DNA from: an uncultured Lachnospiraceae bacterium
GTDB taxonomy: Bacteria > Bacillota > Clostridia > Lachnospirales > Lachnospiraceae
Length of the DNA: 6,599 nt
Direction: 5' to 3'
NCBI GenBank assembly: GCA_947175845.1
Contig: CAMWOK010000173.1
Coordinates: forward strand, 1 to 6,599
Shown: piece by piece, positions 5,472 through 6,599 of the stretch
Layout of the letters: every line of letters begins with the position of its first letter
Position numbering within the stretch: position 1 is the first letter of the stretch
Made by a program: the position numbers and the translations under genes
The notes under the pieces: generated by a model
The model's database searches: none
What the model was told of the DNA's origin: nothing
What the model saw: the letters and a program-made list of their open reading frames with translations, nothing else

Positions 5472-6599
5472 TCAACAGTAGCGAACCGGTATCTGGATAT
5501 CGCACGCCCTGAGCGCCTCCTCCAGAACGACAAAAAAGTCCTCAATATCCTTCGCTGTGATTGCTCCCAGCGCACACAGGCGGAAAGTGTTCTGCGTCGA
5601 CACTTTTCCCGGATAGATCGTAAAGCCGCGCTCGTAACAGTAGTCATGCACCTTCTCAAAATCCCAGTTGACATCATCTGGATATTTCACCGACACGACA
5701 AGCCCGGCCTGCCACTCCCGCCTGATGATATCCTGAAAGCCCAGGCGTTCAAGACCTGCATGGATCGCCTCAAAGACACTCAGATGCCGCTGCCACTTTG
5801 CCTCCTCGCCCTCCGCAAAATACTCGTCGAGCGCCTGCCTTGCCGCATAGATTGTCTGAACCGGCGGTGTGAAGTGCATCTCACCTGTCGTCTCAAAAAA
5901 ATGGTACTGCAAATACAGATTGCAGTAGTAGGAACGCTTGGGATAATCGGCTGACTTTTCGATAATCTCTGTGTTTCCCACAATAAACGACAGGCCTGTC
6001 ATTGCCATCAGTCCTTTTTGCGCTGATGCCATACAGAAGTCAATATTGTCCTTTTCTATATCGATCGGCCGCATTGCATACGTGGAGGTCGTATCAACCG
6101 TGAAAACCGCCCCGTAACGGTGTGCCAGCGCACCGATTTCCCGAATCGGATTCAGAATACCAGTTCCCGTCTCATTGTGCGTCGTGTGAACAAGGGCGAT
6201 ATCCGGATTCTCCTTGAGCACGTGTTCCACCTGCGCCAAATCCGGCAGCGCATCGACGGGAAATTTTAAATCAATATGTGGCAGCCCGTAATATTCACAG
6301 ATCTCCACTGCCCTGGCACTGTATGCCCCATTGTTGATAACCAGTACCTTTTTCCCCTCCGGCAGCAGGGAATTCAGGCAGATGTCGATGTTGATCGTGC
6401 CCGATCCGCAGAAAAGTACTGCGGTGTATTTGTTGAAATCTCCATGGACAATGCGCACCAGATCCTCGCGCATTCTGTGCATCATAGATGCAAATTCCTT
6501 CTCCCGCGGACAGATGTCTGGCACGATCTGCGCCAGCTTGACTGTGTCGGTGGTTGTGGCCGGGCCTGGGTTTAACAGTATCGTTCTCTTTATCTGCAT
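5472..6599 (-). CDS. phnW: 2-aminoethylphosphonate:pyruvate aminotransferase (PhnW/AepZ-like, class V)
   Basis: This is a PLP-dependent, fold-type I (class V) aminotransferase of 375 residues, close to the usual family length. It is expected to interconvert phosphonoacetaldehyde and 2-AEP in the cytosol with an amino acid such as alanine as partner; here the biosynthetic direction is inferred. Visible motifs are the N-terminal LLNPGPATTT (8-17), GSGTINID (65-72) as cofactor-phosphate loop, HNETGTGILNP (141-151), the cofactor-binding Asp169 in FTVDTTSTY, the probable Schiff-base Lys195 in SAQKGLMAMTG, and a late Arg340 in NTFRLCALGAI for carboxylate or phosphonate binding. The ATG is the last codon in the window; the N-terminus matches the family start, so the gene appears complete, but a start slightly upstream cannot be excluded. 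No phosphonoacetaldehyde hydrolase (PhnX) is adjacent, and a mutase gene follows, which argues for synthesis rather than breakdown. The active-site segments (DTTST, SAQKG) differ from those I recall for catabolic PhnW (DAMSS, SANKC), so substrate identity rests partly on context. Confidence 0.85.
   Translation of the reverse strand: MQIKRTILLNPGPATTTDTVKLAQIVPDICPREKEFASMMHRMREDLVRIVHGDFNKYTAVLFCGSGTINIDICLNSLLPEGKKVLVINNGAYSARAVEICEYYGLPHIDLKFPVDALPDLAQVEHVLKENPDIALVHTTHNETGTGILNPIREIGALAHRYGAVFTVDTTSTYAMRPIDIEKDNIDFCMASAQKGLMAMTGLSFIVGNTEIIEKSADYPKRSYYCNLYLQYHFFETTGEMHFTPPVQTIYAARQALDEYFAEGEEAKWQRHLSVFEAIHAGLERLGFQDIIRREWQAGLVVSVKYPDDVNWDFEKVHDYCYERGFTIYPGKVSTQNTFRLCALGAITAKDIEDFFVVLEEALRACDIQIPVRYC

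Noticed and set aside
5349..5954. 201-residue plus-strand open frame spanning the phnW-aepX spacer
   Set aside because: It is antisense to two conserved genes and has low-complexity composition without domain motifs.
1..6599. Mobile elements, CRISPR arrays, tRNA or rRNA genes
   Set aside because: No transposase or integrase frames, regularly spaced repeats or RNA-gene-like segments were seen by reading. Coding genes on one strand fill nearly the whole window.

Overview
The window looks like chromosomal DNA from a clostridial Firmicute, probably a gut-type Lachnospiraceae relative. The grounds are a moderate G+C content (near 50% by eye), purine-rich Shine-Dalgarno (SD) sites, an intrinsic terminator with a T-tract, a sigma-A-like promoter and an unusual extracytoplasmic membrane protein. 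Genus cannot be fixed from sequence alone. Every supported gene lies on the minus strand, so transcription runs from position 6599 towards position 1.

Positions 6599 to 2180 hold a four-gene phosphonate biosynthesis cassette. In transcription order it encodes a 2-aminoethylphosphonate (2-AEP) family aminotransferase (6599-5472), a phosphoenolpyruvate mutase with an N-terminal cytidylyltransferase-like domain (5399-4104), a LicC/PntC-type nucleotidyltransferase (4107-3319) and a phosphonopyruvate decarboxylase (3322-2180). Expected pathway: PEP -> phosphonopyruvate (AepX) -> phosphonoacetaldehyde (AepY) -> 2-AEP (aminotransferase) -> CMP-2-AEP (PntC). The last three genes are joined by 4-base start/stop overlaps. 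A 72-base spacer with a possible hairpin separates the aminotransferase from the mutase. The activation step suggests that the phosphonate is loaded onto a surface glycan, teichoic-acid-like polymer or lipid. The transferase for that is not in the window and may lie upstream of 6599.

A perfect 8-bp terminator hairpin with a T-tract (2158-2134) closes the cassette. Immediately downstream is a good promoter (TTGCTA, 17 bp, TATAAT; 2130-2102), which starts a new unit. Its first gene (2026-35) encodes a 663-residue secreted or membrane protein. This has a signal peptide, a beta-rich N-terminal region, a Rossmann/GATase1-like region, a transmembrane hairpin and a large extracytoplasmic C-terminal domain. 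Its function is unknown. An SD site right after its stop codon and an ATG at 16-14 suggest that another gene of the same operon runs off the window edge.
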